DNA from: Corynebacterium alimapuense
GTDB taxonomy: Bacteria; Actinomycetota; Actinomycetes; Mycobacteriales; Mycobacteriaceae
Length of the DNA stretch: 64,000 nucleotides
Assembly: GCF_003716585.1 (NCBI RefSeq)
Contig: NZ_PTJO01000006.1
Coordinates: 172,176 to 236,175 of the forward strand
Direction: 5' to 3'
The position numbers and the translations under genes were made by a program. Each line of letters begins with the position of its first letter. The stretch's first letter is position 1. Under the pieces are notes generated by a model that saw only the letters and a program-made list of their open reading frames with translations, searched no databases and had not been told where the DNA came from. This document shows positions 20,138 through 27,818 of the stretch, in pieces.

Positions 20138-20899
20138 TTAGAAGGGTAGCGCTCGGAAAATCTGACGCGGAATCAGGTTGAACACCGCTGCCACAGCTTG
20201 GAAGGCAGGGTGGACAAAGATGATGTCTTTTCCATCCACCACGGCCTTGACCGTGGCGGTGGCGACGTCATCGACATTTACCGTCAGCGGAGCTTCTTTA
20301 CCCTCTGAACTCATTTTGGTACGAACCTGGCCTGGGCGGACCACTAGAACATTGGCGCCGGATCCACGCAGGGCTTCACCGAGCTGGGTATAGAAACCAT
20401 CCACTCCAGCCTTGGAGGCACCGTAGACGAAATTCGAACGACGCACTCGCACGCCAGCTACGGAAGACAACGCGACGATGGTGCCGTGGCTTTGCGCCTT
20501 GAAGCGCTGGCCGAGCAACACACCGACGGAGACCGGCCCGGTGTAGTTGATCTGGGCGGAAGCCACGGCCTTGGCCTGGTCTTGCCACAGCTGTTCTTGA
20601 TCTCCCAAAGTGCCGAAGGCGACGATCGCTACGTCCACGTCACCGTGGGCGAAAGCGGCGTCGATAACAGCGGGATGGGAATCGAAGTCAGTGGCATCGA
20701 AGTCGAGTACCTCGACCTCGGAGGCGCCGGCGGCGCGGACCTGTTCGACGGCGGCGTCGATACGCGGGGAGTCCGTGCGTGCGGCGAGAGTGACACGAGC
20801 GGGACCATGGGAAAGGAACTCTGCGACGATGCCGAGTCCGATCTCCGAGGTTCCGCCGAGCAGCAGAATATTCTGGGCTTGGCCCACAGCGTTAAGCAT
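20138..20899 (-). CDS. dprE2: Decaprenylphosphoryl-2-keto-ribose reductase DprE2
   Basis: 253-residue short-chain dehydrogenase that, with DprE1, converts decaprenylphosphoryl ribose to decaprenylphosphoryl arabinose, the only arabinose donor for the cell wall. NAD-binding GGTSEIGLGIV at the N-terminus; catalytic Ser and YGASK (YxxxK) near residue 160. Starts MLNAVGQAQNILLLGG. It lies 17 nt after dprE1 and 2 nt before aftA, a tight operon that couples precursor supply to the transferases. Confidence 0.95.
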   Translation of the reverse strand: MLNAVGQAQNILLLGGTSEIGLGIVAEFLSHGPARVTLAARTDSPRIDAAVEQVRAAGASEVEVLDFDATDFDSHPAVIDAAFAHGDVDVAIVAFGTLGDQEQLWQDQAKAVASAQINYTGPVSVGVLLGQRFKAQSHGTIVALSSVAGVRVRRSNFVYGASKAGVDGFYTQLGEALRGSGANVLVVRPGQVRTKMSSEGKEAPLTVNVDDVATATVKAVVDGKDIIFVHPAFQAVAAVFNLIPRQIFRALPF

Positions 20900-20916
20900 T
20901 CTTAGATACTCCTAGA

Positions 20917-22332
20917 TCAGTTCAGTTCGAGACGGCGGGACATATCGGAAGCGAAGACTCCGGTGGGATCAATCTCGTTGCGAGTATCCAACCAACCCTG
21001 CATCCCCGGGTACATCTTGTGGAAGCTCTCAGCGGAAGTGCGCGACTCCTTGGCCAAGTAGAGGCGGCCGCCAAACTCGATAACTCGACGGTCCAGATCA
21101 TCAAGGAAGGCGCCTAGGCCCTTCTTGATCGGGAAGTCCACGCAGACGTTCCAACCCGGCATCGGGTAGGACAGCGGGCCACGGTTGCCCTCGCCGAAGA
21201 GCTTGAAGACGTTGAGCGCTGAGTAATGACCCGAACGCTGAATATCGCGGATGATCTCCTTGAACGGCTCGATGGCCTCACGCGGCACGACAAATTGGTA
21301 CTGCAGGAAGCCCTTGGAACCGTAGCCTCGGTTCCATTCGCCGATCAGATCCAGCGGCTGATAGAACTGCGTCAGGTTTTGAACTTGGTTCTTGTACTCA
21401 CCAGACTTGAGCCACCACAGCTCGCCGATGGCCATCATCGAGAGCTTGTTCATGGTGAAAGACGGGAAGATGTCCGGAACCGTCACCAGCTGCGGGGCAT
21501 TGAACTTCAGGGGATCCTTGGCCAGCTTCGGAGACAGCTCCTGCAGCTGATCCAGGGTGGCCAGGCTGCCGCGAGAAACGGCGGAGCGGCCAAGCTTGGG
21601 CTCCGGGGAGATCGCATCAAACCAGGCAGAAGAATAGGTGTAGTTTTTCTCCGAACCATCCGAGTGGAACTCGACGGTCTCATCGAGATTGCCGGTCAGA
21701 TCGCCATCGGCGATGAAGTAAGCAGTCTCAGTCTTAGTCATCCGGATGCTGGCGCGCAGGATGATGCCGGTCAAACCCATGCCGCCGACGGTCGCCCAGA
21801 ACAGGGTGCCAGCAGGATCATCGGAGGAACCTTCAGGCTCGAGATGGAGAACGCGGCCATCGGCTACCAAAAGCTCCATCGAAGTCACATGATCGCCGAA
21901 AGAACCAGCCGAATGGTGGTTTTTACCGTGAATATCAGGACCGATAGCGCCACCGATAGTCACCTGGCGGGTGCCCGGGAGTACCGGAACCCACAGCCCA
22001 TAAGGCAGAGCAGCCTTCATTAGCTGATCAAGGGTGACGCCGCCATCAACATCGACGAGCGCGGAATCAGGGTCAATCGAGTGAATCTTGTTGAGCGGCT
22101 GCATGTCCACGACAACACCGCCGGCATTTTGTGCCGGGTCACCGTAGGAACGACCCATGCCGCGGGCGATAACTCCGCGCCGCAGGTGGGTGGGCTTGTC
22201 AGAGTTATCATCAGCGACGCGTTTGACGGTCTCGATGATGGCCTCGACATCCGGGGAGCTGAGGACGTGGGCGGTGGTAGGCGCAGTGCGTCCCCACCCG
22301 GTCAGTGACTGTTCAGTGGTCTTGAGTTCCAT
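20917..22332 (-). CDS. dprE1: Decaprenylphosphoryl-ribose 2-oxidase DprE1
   Basis: 471-residue VAO-family FAD flavoprotein, the target of benzothiazinones. The FAD half is at the N-terminus ([35 protein letters not shown]). The drug-reactive cysteine is kept: GWNVCVDFP places it 74 residues from the C-terminus, the same distance as Cys387 in the 461-residue M. tuberculosis enzyme (here Cys397). I chose the ATG at 22332 because homology begins near [16 protein letters not shown]; an upstream in-frame TTG at 22365 adds 11 residues and is less likely. First gene of the dprE1-dprE2-aftA-emb row. Confidence 0.95.
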   Translation of the reverse strand: MELKTTEQSLTGWGRTAPTTAHVLSSPDVEAIIETVKRVADDNSDKPTHLRRGVIARGMGRSYGDPAQNAGGVVVDMQPLNKIHSIDPDSALVDVDGGVTLDQLMKAALPYGLWVPVLPGTRQVTIGGAIGPDIHGKNHHSAGSFGDHVTSMELLVADGRVLHLEPEGSSDDPAGTLFWATVGGMGLTGIILRASIRMTKTETAYFIADGDLTGNLDETVEFHSDGSEKNYTYSSAWFDAISPEPKLGRSAVSRGSLATLDQLQELSPKLAKDPLKFNAPQLVTVPDIFPSFTMNKLSMMAIGELWWLKSGEYKNQVQNLTQFYQPLDLIGEWNRGYGSKGFLQYQFVVPREAIEPFKEIIRDIQRSGHYSALNVFKLFGEGNRGPLSYPMPGWNVCVDFPIKKGLGAFLDDLDRRVIEFGGRLYLAKESRTSAESFHKMYPGMQGWLDTRNEIDPTGVFASDMSRRLELN

Positions 22333-22500
22333 CTTCCAATTTTCTGTCTCGACGGAGGCGCGCAAAGAGGAATCTGGTGCGCGCGGCAGATACCTAGTCG
22401 ATCCTACCTACGTGAGGCTGCTTTCCGAGGTGGCAGTGACTAGGAAAACCCTGTGGGATCAGTGGTATCAGTCATGATTCCGACGATCTTATTTTTAGCA

Positions 22501-22564
22501 AAAGTGTTACAAATTCCAGATGAGAATGTTCTTTCGTCTGTTTTTGTGAATTTGTGTAACACTT
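22501..22564. repeat. Large inverted repeat, AT-rich
   Basis: AAAGTGTTACAAATTC (22501-22516) faces GAATTTGTGTAACACTT (22548-22564): complementary apart from an extra GT. The GTGTTAC/GTAACAC ends form separate half-sites about 45 nt apart, so this could be an operator pair bound by a looping regulator or an RNA hairpin. Confidence 0.5.
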
Positions 22565-22803
22565 AGTGAGTAATATGCGATTACTAACGTCGGCCGGAAT
22601 GGCAGTTCTGTGCCGAGGTTATTTTTTGGCCGAGGCGTTCTGTTGGGGCGTCTCTTTTTTGTTGTCGAATCACCCCCGAATGTGGCTAGCTAAAGGAGGC
22701 AATTTTTAAGGGTGAGAATGGGTAGTTTTTGAGGAAAATGTAGTTGACCTTGGGAAATAGATTTGGGAGAAAAATAACACCAATTCTGGCCGTAGAGAAA
22801 ATC

Positions 22804-22850
22804 TGACTCAAGGTAATTATTGCTAGCAATGCACTGTTAGAGTTGAGTCA
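22804..22850. promoter_or_regulatory. Nested dyads upstream of the micro-peptide gene
   Basis: TGACTCAA (22804-22811) and TTGAGTCA (22843-22850) form an outer inverted repeat around a perfect 12-bp palindrome ATTGCTAGCAAT (22819-22830). They end 45 nt before the ATG at 22896, where a promoter is expected. Confidence 0.4.
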
Positions 22851-22895
22851 AAGCAATTCACACAAGGTGTTTTGCACTAGACGAAAGGTACTGTC

Positions 22896-22985
22896 ATGTT
22901 GGATTTCATTCTTGAATACCTCGGTTACGTTATCACCTCCATCCCTTGGGCTTTCACTGAGCTTTCTTCCATGCTCTTCTTCTAG
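22896..22985 (+). CDS. 29-residue acidic hydrophobic peptide, porin-like candidate
   Basis: A micro-gene: ATG at 22896, TAG at 22983-22985, with AAAGG 7 nt upstream. The peptide starts MLDFILEYLGYV and ends SSMLFF. It has Asp3, Glu7 and Glu22, no Lys, Arg or His, and no signal peptide. Codons are those favoured in highly expressed corynebacterial genes (TAC, TTC, ATC, ACC, TCC) although the flanks are AT-rich. A strong terminator follows 90 nt later. Short, acidic, leader-less peptides that enter the mycolate outer membrane are typical of corynebacterial PorA/PorH channels; at 29 residues this is shorter than known ones, so a truncated porin or a signalling/toxic peptide is also possible. Confidence 0.5.
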   Translation: MLDFILEYLGYVITSIPWAFTELSSMLFF

Positions 22986-23074
22986 TCCTCTGCCTGTCTC
23001 GTTTGCTGGCCGTGATGATGGAGAGTAGTCAAAATATTGTGAACTAGATTTTGGTTAGTCACCAATGGCCAGTC

Positions 23075-23114
23075 AAAAAAGACGCCACTACCTGCATTGG
23101 TAGTGGCGTCTTTT
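23075..23114. terminator. Bidirectional rho-independent terminator
   Basis: GACGCCACTACC (23081-23092), 6-nt loop, GGTAGTGGCGTC (23099-23110), with AAAAAA before and TTTT after. It ends the micro-gene transcript and any transcript coming from the right. Confidence 0.92.
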
Positions 23115-23296
23115 GGCGTGGAAATTGTATTTTTGTCGATTGCTTGCCAGGGAAAATTAGGCATCTTGGCGTGTTTTCTGCTTCAGATAAATCTTATACA
23201 ACATGTCATATCTTATGCACTTTGCTATAATCCCAGTTCAATACAGCTTTTTAACATCTCCTGTGGAGAGCGATTTTTCTGAACATGTAGCTTTTT

Positions 23297-23792
23297 CTAG
23301 GGTTGGATTTTTGGTATATCGTATGGGCGGCATAGGTCTAAGGCCTTCTTGGGATTCATAAGAAGGTCATTTAACTGTATCCCATCTAATGTATGTTTTA
23401 TTAAAAGATAATTTATGATAAATATTTCAAATCGATGAGGAAGTGGATCGTCGCTAGTTTGGTAGGACCACAGTAGATTTTCGAAATAGCCAACACAAGA
23501 TTAATGATCATCCCTTTCGTTATGGAATGATTGAATCATGGTTCCATAATCAGACAATTTCTACTTTTGTGGCAGTGATCAAATGAGTGATGTACTCTAG
23601 CTCCAATCTGACAGCCTTAAGTTGATTTACGTATTTTCCATCTGTCAATAGTCGGACCTTTTTGAGTGGTTCTAGACGCTCCATTAACTGCGAATTGTGG
23701 TTTTGGCCAAATTTGAGTGAATTCTTGAATGAATGAACTATCGAGATAAGATCAACGGTCTTGGGTAGGGAATTATTTGAATGATTAATCAT
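23297..23792 (-). pseudogene. Decayed unknown gene in AT-rich DNA
   Basis: Two collinear minus-strand pieces. The first is an 80-residue frame from ATG 23792 to a stop at 23550 (begins MINHSNNSLPKTVDL). The second is a 67-codon open frame from 23500 to the stop at 23297 (contains YFENLLWSYQTSDDPLPHRF and ends DIPKIQP) that has no start codon of its own. Joining them needs one frameshift near 23550 and loss of one TAA at 23501-23503; the sequence between (SDYGTMIQSFHNERDDH) also reads like protein. No family recognised. The composition is much more AT-rich than the neighbours, which fits foreign origin. It may be a chance frame pair. Confidence 0.35.
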
Positions 23793-23922
23793 TTAATTGA
23801 TTGTGGCGAGTGTCATCGCTTCAGCTCAGGCAGATGATGCGGACGACATATTTTGATAGTGTCCGTTCATAGGCGGTTCTCCGCTGCTTTGATTCTGAAA
23901 ATCACTATGAAAGGACATTTAC

Positions 23923-24066
23923 ATGTCTTCTGACGTTTACACTGCCGTTTCCAGCGCATTCACCAGCATCTTCGATCAGTTCGGTGACTTCTCCACCGGC
24001 ATCCTGACTGTGCTGGTTGACCTGGGCGGCCAGTTCGCTGGCTCCGTCGACAACCTTTTCGCGTAG
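23923..24066 (+). CDS. 47-residue acidic peptide, probable cell-wall porin (PorA/PorH-like)
   Basis: Micro-gene: ATG at 23923 with AAAGGA 8 nt upstream, TAG at 24064-24066. The peptide begins MSSDVYTAVSSAFTSIFDQF and ends GGQFAGSVDNLFA. It has five Asp, no Glu, Lys, Arg or His, no signal sequence, and a spacing of hydrophobic residues that would form an amphipathic helix. Codons are strongly biased to the highly expressed set (TTC, GAC, ATC, CTG, GGC, GTC). These are the traits of corynebacterial channel peptides such as PorA (45 residues) and PorH (57 residues), which reach the outer membrane without a leader and are O-mycoloylated on Ser. A very strong hairpin follows. Identity to a named porin cannot be claimed. 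Confidence 0.65.
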   Translation: MSSDVYTAVSSAFTSIFDQFGDFSTGILTVLVDLGGQFAGSVDNLFA

Positions 24067-24100
24067 TCGTCAAGCTTCAGCAACCTGTCTTTAGATAGGT

Positions 24101-24142
24101 AAGCGTGTAGCCCCAGGCCTTAGGGCCTGGGGCTACACGCTT
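24101..24142. terminator. Strong hairpin after the 47-residue peptide gene
   Basis: AAGCGTGTAGCCCCAGGCC (24101-24119), loop TTAG, and a perfect 19-nt complement at 24124-24142. There is no long U-tract, yet this stem would stop or stabilise a very abundant short mRNA from either side. Confidence 0.8.
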
Positions 24143-24187
24143 AGCTTGGGTAGTTTGAGCCAGTGGCGAGGCGCCTAGCTCAGTGTC

Positions 24188-24439
24188 TTAGAGGTTCATG
24201 ATTTCCCGGATCTGGGCAGGCAGTTCTTCCTGACTAGTAATTTCCGGGCCGCCTGACTCAGCGTATTCGCGCAGCAAACGGTAGACAATGGTGCGGTCGT
24301 GGCTATCAAGGATCGGCAACTCTTGAGCCACTATTCTGGTCATCAATCCATTTAATGGCAGGTCCGTCTGCTCTGCGGCGATAAAACGGCCCTCGTATTG
24401 GTCCTTATCTGGGTCAAAACCCTTGCTGCGTCCAAACAT
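24188..24439 (-). CDS. Hypothetical small protein
   Basis: 83 residues beginning MFGRSKGFDPDKDQYEGRF; charged, soluble, predicted mostly helical toward the C-terminus (YRLLREYAESGGPEITSQEE). No family recognised. I chose the ATG at 24439 over a GTG at 24460. It is divergent from the membrane-protein gene at 24496 with a 56-nt gap, so the two share a regulatory region. Confidence 0.55.
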   Translation of the reverse strand: MFGRSKGFDPDKDQYEGRFIAAEQTDLPLNGLMTRIVAQELPILDSHDRTIVYRLLREYAESGGPEITSQEELPAQIREIMNL

Positions 24440-24482
24440 AGTTCCCAGGGTATACAGCACTGATCATGTCTGGGGTAGCAGC

Positions 24483-24488
24483 TAGGGT
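24483..24488 (+). promoter_or_regulatory. -10 box (TAGGGT), leaderless gene at 24496
   Basis: TAGGGT is followed by exactly 7 nt and the ATG at 24496. Confidence 0.5.
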
Positions 24489-24495
24489 TGGCCAC

Positions 24496-24996
24496 ATGAC
24501 CGACTATCACAGCCATGATGAGACTTTGGCCGGCCGCGTCACCCAGGCAAGCCTGGTGGGTGTCCTTGTCTCACTACCCGACTACGTGGAATCCAGATTC
24601 TCCCGCTTCCTGGTCAGCACGATCTTGACCGTTGGCGGGGGAGCGTTGAACTCGGCGCTTCACTCTGGTGGCAAAGACGTAACCACTAACGTCACCATCC
24701 AGCTTGACCAGCTAAAACAAGCAATCGGTGACATTGGCAATGCTGCTGGCCCTCAATCGGATATTCCGGCCGGAGATCCCATCTCCGATTCTCCGGTGAA
24801 AACTGGGTCGGCGCTGATGGCAGCAGCCATCATGCTCCTGGTACTAGTCCGAGCGGAGGGGCTGATTCAGCGACGCCTGGCAGCAGCGATGCGCCAGCGT
24901 GGTGTGAAACTGCCCTATACGGTTCTTGGCGCGATCAGTGCTGGAGCGACTTTTGTGGTCGCTCAGGATGCCGACCGGCGACGGAGCGCGGCATGA
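24496..24996 (+). CDS. Hypothetical membrane protein
   Basis: 166 residues beginning MTDYHSHDETLAGRV. A central hydrophobic segment (SALMAAAIMLLVLVRAEG) and weaker ones around residues 40-60 and near the C-terminus (VLGAISAGATFVVAQ) suggest two or three membrane passes. No family recognised. The ATG at 24496 was chosen because a -10 box lies 7 nt upstream. Its TGA overlaps the next ATG (ATGA), so it is co-translated with the protein at 24993 and the pair probably acts together. Confidence 0.6.
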   Translation: MTDYHSHDETLAGRVTQASLVGVLVSLPDYVESRFSRFLVSTILTVGGGALNSALHSGGKDVTTNVTIQLDQLKQAIGDIGNAAGPQSDIPAGDPISDSPVKTGSALMAAAIMLLVLVRAEGLIQRRLAAAMRQRGVKLPYTVLGAISAGATFVVAQDADRRRSAA

Positions 24997-25487
24997 TGAT
25001 CGCGGTCGTCGATAAGCAGCCTTCGGTCACCGTGGTCTGGCATGTTCAGACTGGTTTCGATACTCCCTCGGCCTCAGGCGTGCTTTCTGGCGCGTGGATC
25101 GTGGGGCCAGGGGAGGTTGATCCAGATCGATTGTCGGATCTGACTGCGGGGGCGGTAGTAGTGCCCACCGATGGCAGCGGGCTTACTCCAGAGGATCTTC
25201 GAGCAGCCGTCTGTGAGGCGCTGGGAGAGATTAAGGCAGCTGCGGATCAGGCTAAACAAGCCAACCCGAAGCTCACGGTGCCGAGATTTGAGGAGCCGGT
25301 GGCCGTGGATGTCGAGAAGTTCTTTTCGGTCTATCGCGGCGAGGAGGTCGGGCAGAAAGCATGGGCCTACGCCATGACTGTGGCCGAGTTAGTTGAGAGC
25401 TGGCAGGCGATCGAGGCACGTCGGCGTTCGCGAAAGTTCTTACAGGAGAGATTCGGTACGGAGACTCGGCCGCTGCCACTGCCCTAG
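24993..25487 (+). CDS. Hypothetical soluble protein
   Basis: 164 residues beginning MMIAVVDKQPSVTVVW, no signal peptide or membrane segment. The first half is beta-rich; the second has an Ala/Lys-rich helix (EALGEIKAAADQAKQAN) and a basic helical tail (EARRRSRKFLQERFG). No family recognised. It overlaps the membrane-protein gene upstream by 4 nt, so a membrane-recruited partner is a reasonable guess. Confidence 0.55.
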   Translation: MMIAVVDKQPSVTVVWHVQTGFDTPSASGVLSGAWIVGPGEVDPDRLSDLTAGAVVVPTDGSGLTPEDLRAAVCEALGEIKAAADQAKQANPKLTVPRFEEPVAVDVEKFFSVYRGEEVGQKAWAYAMTVAELVESWQAIEARRRSRKFLQERFGTETRPLPLP

Positions 25488-25540
25488 GAGCTGAACATGG
25501 ATTTCTGCGAATGGAGGGTCGGCGTGGCTACGCTTGAGTC

Positions 25541-26434
25541 ATGTCCACCAACGGTGCCGCCAAAGTCGTCGATCTGACGGCCGCACGCGAGCGAAAGCAG
25601 CGCCAGCCGCGGACCGTGATTCTCCAGACTTCCAACGTCCGCGCGGATGAAGAAGTCCATCGCCAGATCGGGCTCAAAGACGCCCTTCATCTCGCTGATC
25701 TGCATGAGGCTTTGGTCATCAGCTTCGGGTTATCGAAGGAACTCGGTTCCGCCCCCTGGTATTTCAGTGCAGTAAACGATCGAGAGTCGCGCTTAGACGC
25801 TGGCGACCCAGTTCATCGTCATCTGGCAGCAGAAGGCGATGCAGTGGCCTATCATTTCGGGCTCTGGGATATCGCGATTGTGGCGGTGGAATCCTATCCG
25901 CGCGACGCCGGTACTCCTCGAGCGCTGTGCATTGGCGGATCCGGAGATTTCGGCGGCGTCGAGTTTGATCTAGCGGAAATTAACGCTGAGCTCACCGGAA
26001 CCGCCACCACCCGCGAGGTGCTCACCGCTACCAAAGCAGAAGTCCGAGAGCTGATCGACCGCAGCGGTATTTTCGACTTCGTGCCCCTGCTACAGGCATT
26101 GGATTTGACCCGTGAGGTCATTTTGCCGGTGCCTAAGGTAGAAACGCTGCGTGGGCTGCCTGTGGAAAACGATCGGGTCGGGCGAGATGCCTTCTGGACG
26201 GTGATGCTGGCGATCTCCTGCATGAGTGATGACCAGTTGGCAGACGAAATCCTTGAATCCACCATGAGCAGTCTCGGCTGGGAGAACGACGATGGAACCG
26301 CCTTGACCGGTGCTGAGACCAGAGCGCTTTGTGCGGAATCACTACGGCAGCTAGCCTCCGTCGGCGGCTATGGCACTGATGCGCTCTCCCCAGTTGATCG
26401 TCTAGATATCTACCGAGAACTTCTTCGAGTTTGA
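25541..26434 (+). CDS. pRiA4b ORF-3-like (IS1096 TnpR-like) domain protein
   Basis: 297 residues. The N-terminal 170 residues follow the plasmid pRiA4b ORF-3-like pattern: 'LADLHEALVISFGLS' (LHxxI...FGW), a Phe/Tyr-His-Phe-Gly 'YHFGLWDIAIVAVE' block (the DFGDxWxH..E position), and 'CIGGSGDFGG' (the C.GG.gaCPPEDcGG position, degraded). The acidic and histidine ligands are partly lost. No biochemical role is established for the fold. The C-terminal 120 residues are unrecognised. TACGCT lies 6 nt from the ATG, suggesting leaderless transcription. Confidence 0.5.
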   Translation: MSTNGAAKVVDLTAARERKQRQPRTVILQTSNVRADEEVHRQIGLKDALHLADLHEALVISFGLSKELGSAPWYFSAVNDRESRLDAGDPVHRHLAAEGDAVAYHFGLWDIAIVAVESYPRDAGTPRALCIGGSGDFGGVEFDLAEINAELTGTATTREVLTATKAEVRELIDRSGIFDFVPLLQALDLTREVILPVPKVETLRGLPVENDRVGRDAFWTVMLAISCMSDDQLADEILESTMSSLGWENDDGTALTGAETRALCAESLRQLASVGGYGTDALSPVDRLDIYRELLRV

Positions 26435-26444
26435 GCGTCCGGGG

Positions 26445-26450
26445 TAGGCT
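26445..26450 (+). promoter_or_regulatory. -10 box (TAGGCT) for gtrA
   Basis: TAGGCT followed by 8 nt and the GTG at 26459. Confidence 0.45.
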
Positions 26451-26458
26451 AATGCCTC

Positions 26459-26914
26459 GTGTCTACCACCAGCGAGTCTGATTCCACGGCCGAGGTCGAA
26501 ATTAGCGGCATGACCCTAAAAACTCAGGCCATCCGCTTCCTTGTTTCCGGCGGCATTTCCGCGGTCATCGACCTCGGTCTGACCTGGATTATGCAGATCT
26601 TCTTCGGTGCCGGGCCGATACTAGGACGCTCCGTAGGCTTTATCTTCGGCACCATCACCGCCTACCTGATCAACCGCCGGTGGACCTTCCAAGCCGCACC
26701 GTCCTACCGCAGGTTCTTCATGGTCGCCGGCCTGTACACGATGACCTACTTCATCAATGTCGGTTTGCACGCTTTCTGCTACGACCTGTTTATCGGCTGG
26801 GGTTGGGGAAGCTCCGTGGCCGTTCTCGTGGCCTACCTCATCGCACAGACTGTGGGTACCGTCATCAACTTCGTGGTCCAGCGAGTGTTCATCTTTAAGA
26901 AGTCGGCCGAGTAA
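26459..26914 (+). CDS. GtrA family membrane protein
   Basis: 151 residues with four membrane segments, of the GtrA/DPMS_2 family thought to help flip polyprenyl-phosphate sugars. Typical opening 'AIRFLVSGGISAVIDLGLTWIMQ' and basic 'YLINRRWTF' loop are present. In corynebacteria a GtrA-type gene next to dprE1 is a candidate for moving decaprenyl-phosphoryl arabinose across the membrane. Here four genes and two micro-genes separate it from dprE1. GTG start; 3' end overlaps convergent glfT1 by 20 nt. Confidence 0.85.
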   Translation: MSTTSESDSTAEVEISGMTLKTQAIRFLVSGGISAVIDLGLTWIMQIFFGAGPILGRSVGFIFGTITAYLINRRWTFQAAPSYRRFFMVAGLYTMTYFINVGLHAFCYDLFIGWGWGSSVAVLVAYLIAQTVGTVINFVVQRVFIFKKSAE

Positions 26915-27818
26915 AACGCTCCTTGCGCCCCTGGTGGTGCAGCCGGAGCCATTCCCGGAACCCTGCTAGATCGCGGCGCTGGATGAGGAAGAACCATGCG
27001 AAGCGCGCATACTCCTGCGGAAGTAGCTTGCGCATACCCGGCTGGCTCATGATGTAGCCACGGTTGCGGTAGGTGAAATAGCGCTTGGACTCATTGTCCG
27101 GATACTGGGTATGCATTTTCCCGCCCAAGATGGGCTTGAACTCTTCTGAGCCATCCGGGTGCAGATAAGCAGTGGTCAGCGCAGTGCCAAAGGACAGCCC
27201 CGAGCGGACTAAGCGGCGATGGTATTCCACCTCATCTCCGCGGATAAACAACCGATAATCCGGGACACCGATGATTTCCATGGCCTCTGCGCTAATGAGC
27301 GCGCCATTAAACAGGCTGGCGATACCCTCGAGGAAATCGCCCTCCAATTCGGCACGCTTGCGGCGCCACACCAGGCCCTGACGCAATGGGAAGGCGAGCC
27401 GGTCAGAATCGTTGATATTGCAGACCACCGGTGAGACTTCGTGGAGACGGTGGGTCTCGGCGACGTCGAAAAGCAAAGACAAGACGTGCTCATCGGCGGG
27501 GCGGCCATCATCATCAGCACACCAGATCGCATCCGCACCCAACGCCAGCGCAGTGAGGAAACCATAGGCAAACCCGCCGGCCCCGCCCAGATTGGTTCGG
27601 CTGGGCAGGTAAACAGCACGCTCGCCAGCCAACTCCGCAACCAGCGATTGGACCTCATCTTCACAACCGTTGTCCACCACGACGACCCAATCCACCGGAT
27701 GGGTCTGGTTGACCACCTGCTCCAAAGACGCGCGGAGAAGGTCCACCCGCTTATGCGTGACGATGACCGCCGCAGTGGAACCGGAACGAGACAAGAAGGC
27801 TGTTGACATGGGGATCAT
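26895..27818 (-). CDS. glfT1: Galactofuranosyltransferase GlfT1
   Basis: 307-residue GT2 enzyme that adds the first galactofuranose units to the decaprenyl-PP-GlcNAc-Rha primer of galactan. Nucleotide-binding 'AAVIVTHKRVDLL' and 'VVVVDNG' strands, metal-binding WCADDDG (DDD), and 'FIRGDEVEYHRRL' are visible. The ATG at 27818 is supported by GAGG 7 nt upstream and by an ATGA overlap with the stop of the AbiEi/DUF559 gene; a second ATG at 27809 is possible. Its expression is therefore tied to that unrelated-looking gene. Confidence 0.88.
   Translation of the reverse strand: MIPMSTAFLSRSGSTAAVIVTHKRVDLLRASLEQVVNQTHPVDWVVVVDNGCEDEVQSLVAELAGERAVYLPSRTNLGGAGGFAYGFLTALALGADAIWCADDDGRPADEHVLSLLFDVAETHRLHEVSPVVCNINDSDRLAFPLRQGLVWRRKRAELEGDFLEGIASLFNGALISAEAMEIIGVPDYRLFIRGDEVEYHRRLVRSGLSFGTALTTAYLHPDGSEEFKPILGGKMHTQYPDNESKRYFTYRNRGYIMSQPGMRKLLPQEYARFAWFFLIQRRDLAGFREWLRLHHQGRKERFTRPTS

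Larger units (their letters stand above)
22333..22895. other. Gene-free AT-rich stretch between dprE1 and micro-gene
   Basis: No credible coding sequence. The composition drops sharply to AT-rich from about 22480. It contains two dyad structures (listed separately) and must hold the promoter of dprE1 on one side and of the 29-residue peptide gene on the other. Confidence 0.6.

Noticed and set aside
21226..22023. 265-codon plus-strand frame inside dprE1
   Set aside because: Antisense to well-conserved DprE1 sequence; residues lack protein-like pattern.
22843..23028. 61-codon plus-strand frame overlapping the 29-residue peptide gene
   Set aside because: No ribosome site; Ser/Leu-rich chance frame. 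The shorter frame has the SD, codon bias and start.
23097..23282. 61-codon plus-strand frame after the terminator
   Set aside because: Starts in the terminator stem and has no ribosome site or family features.
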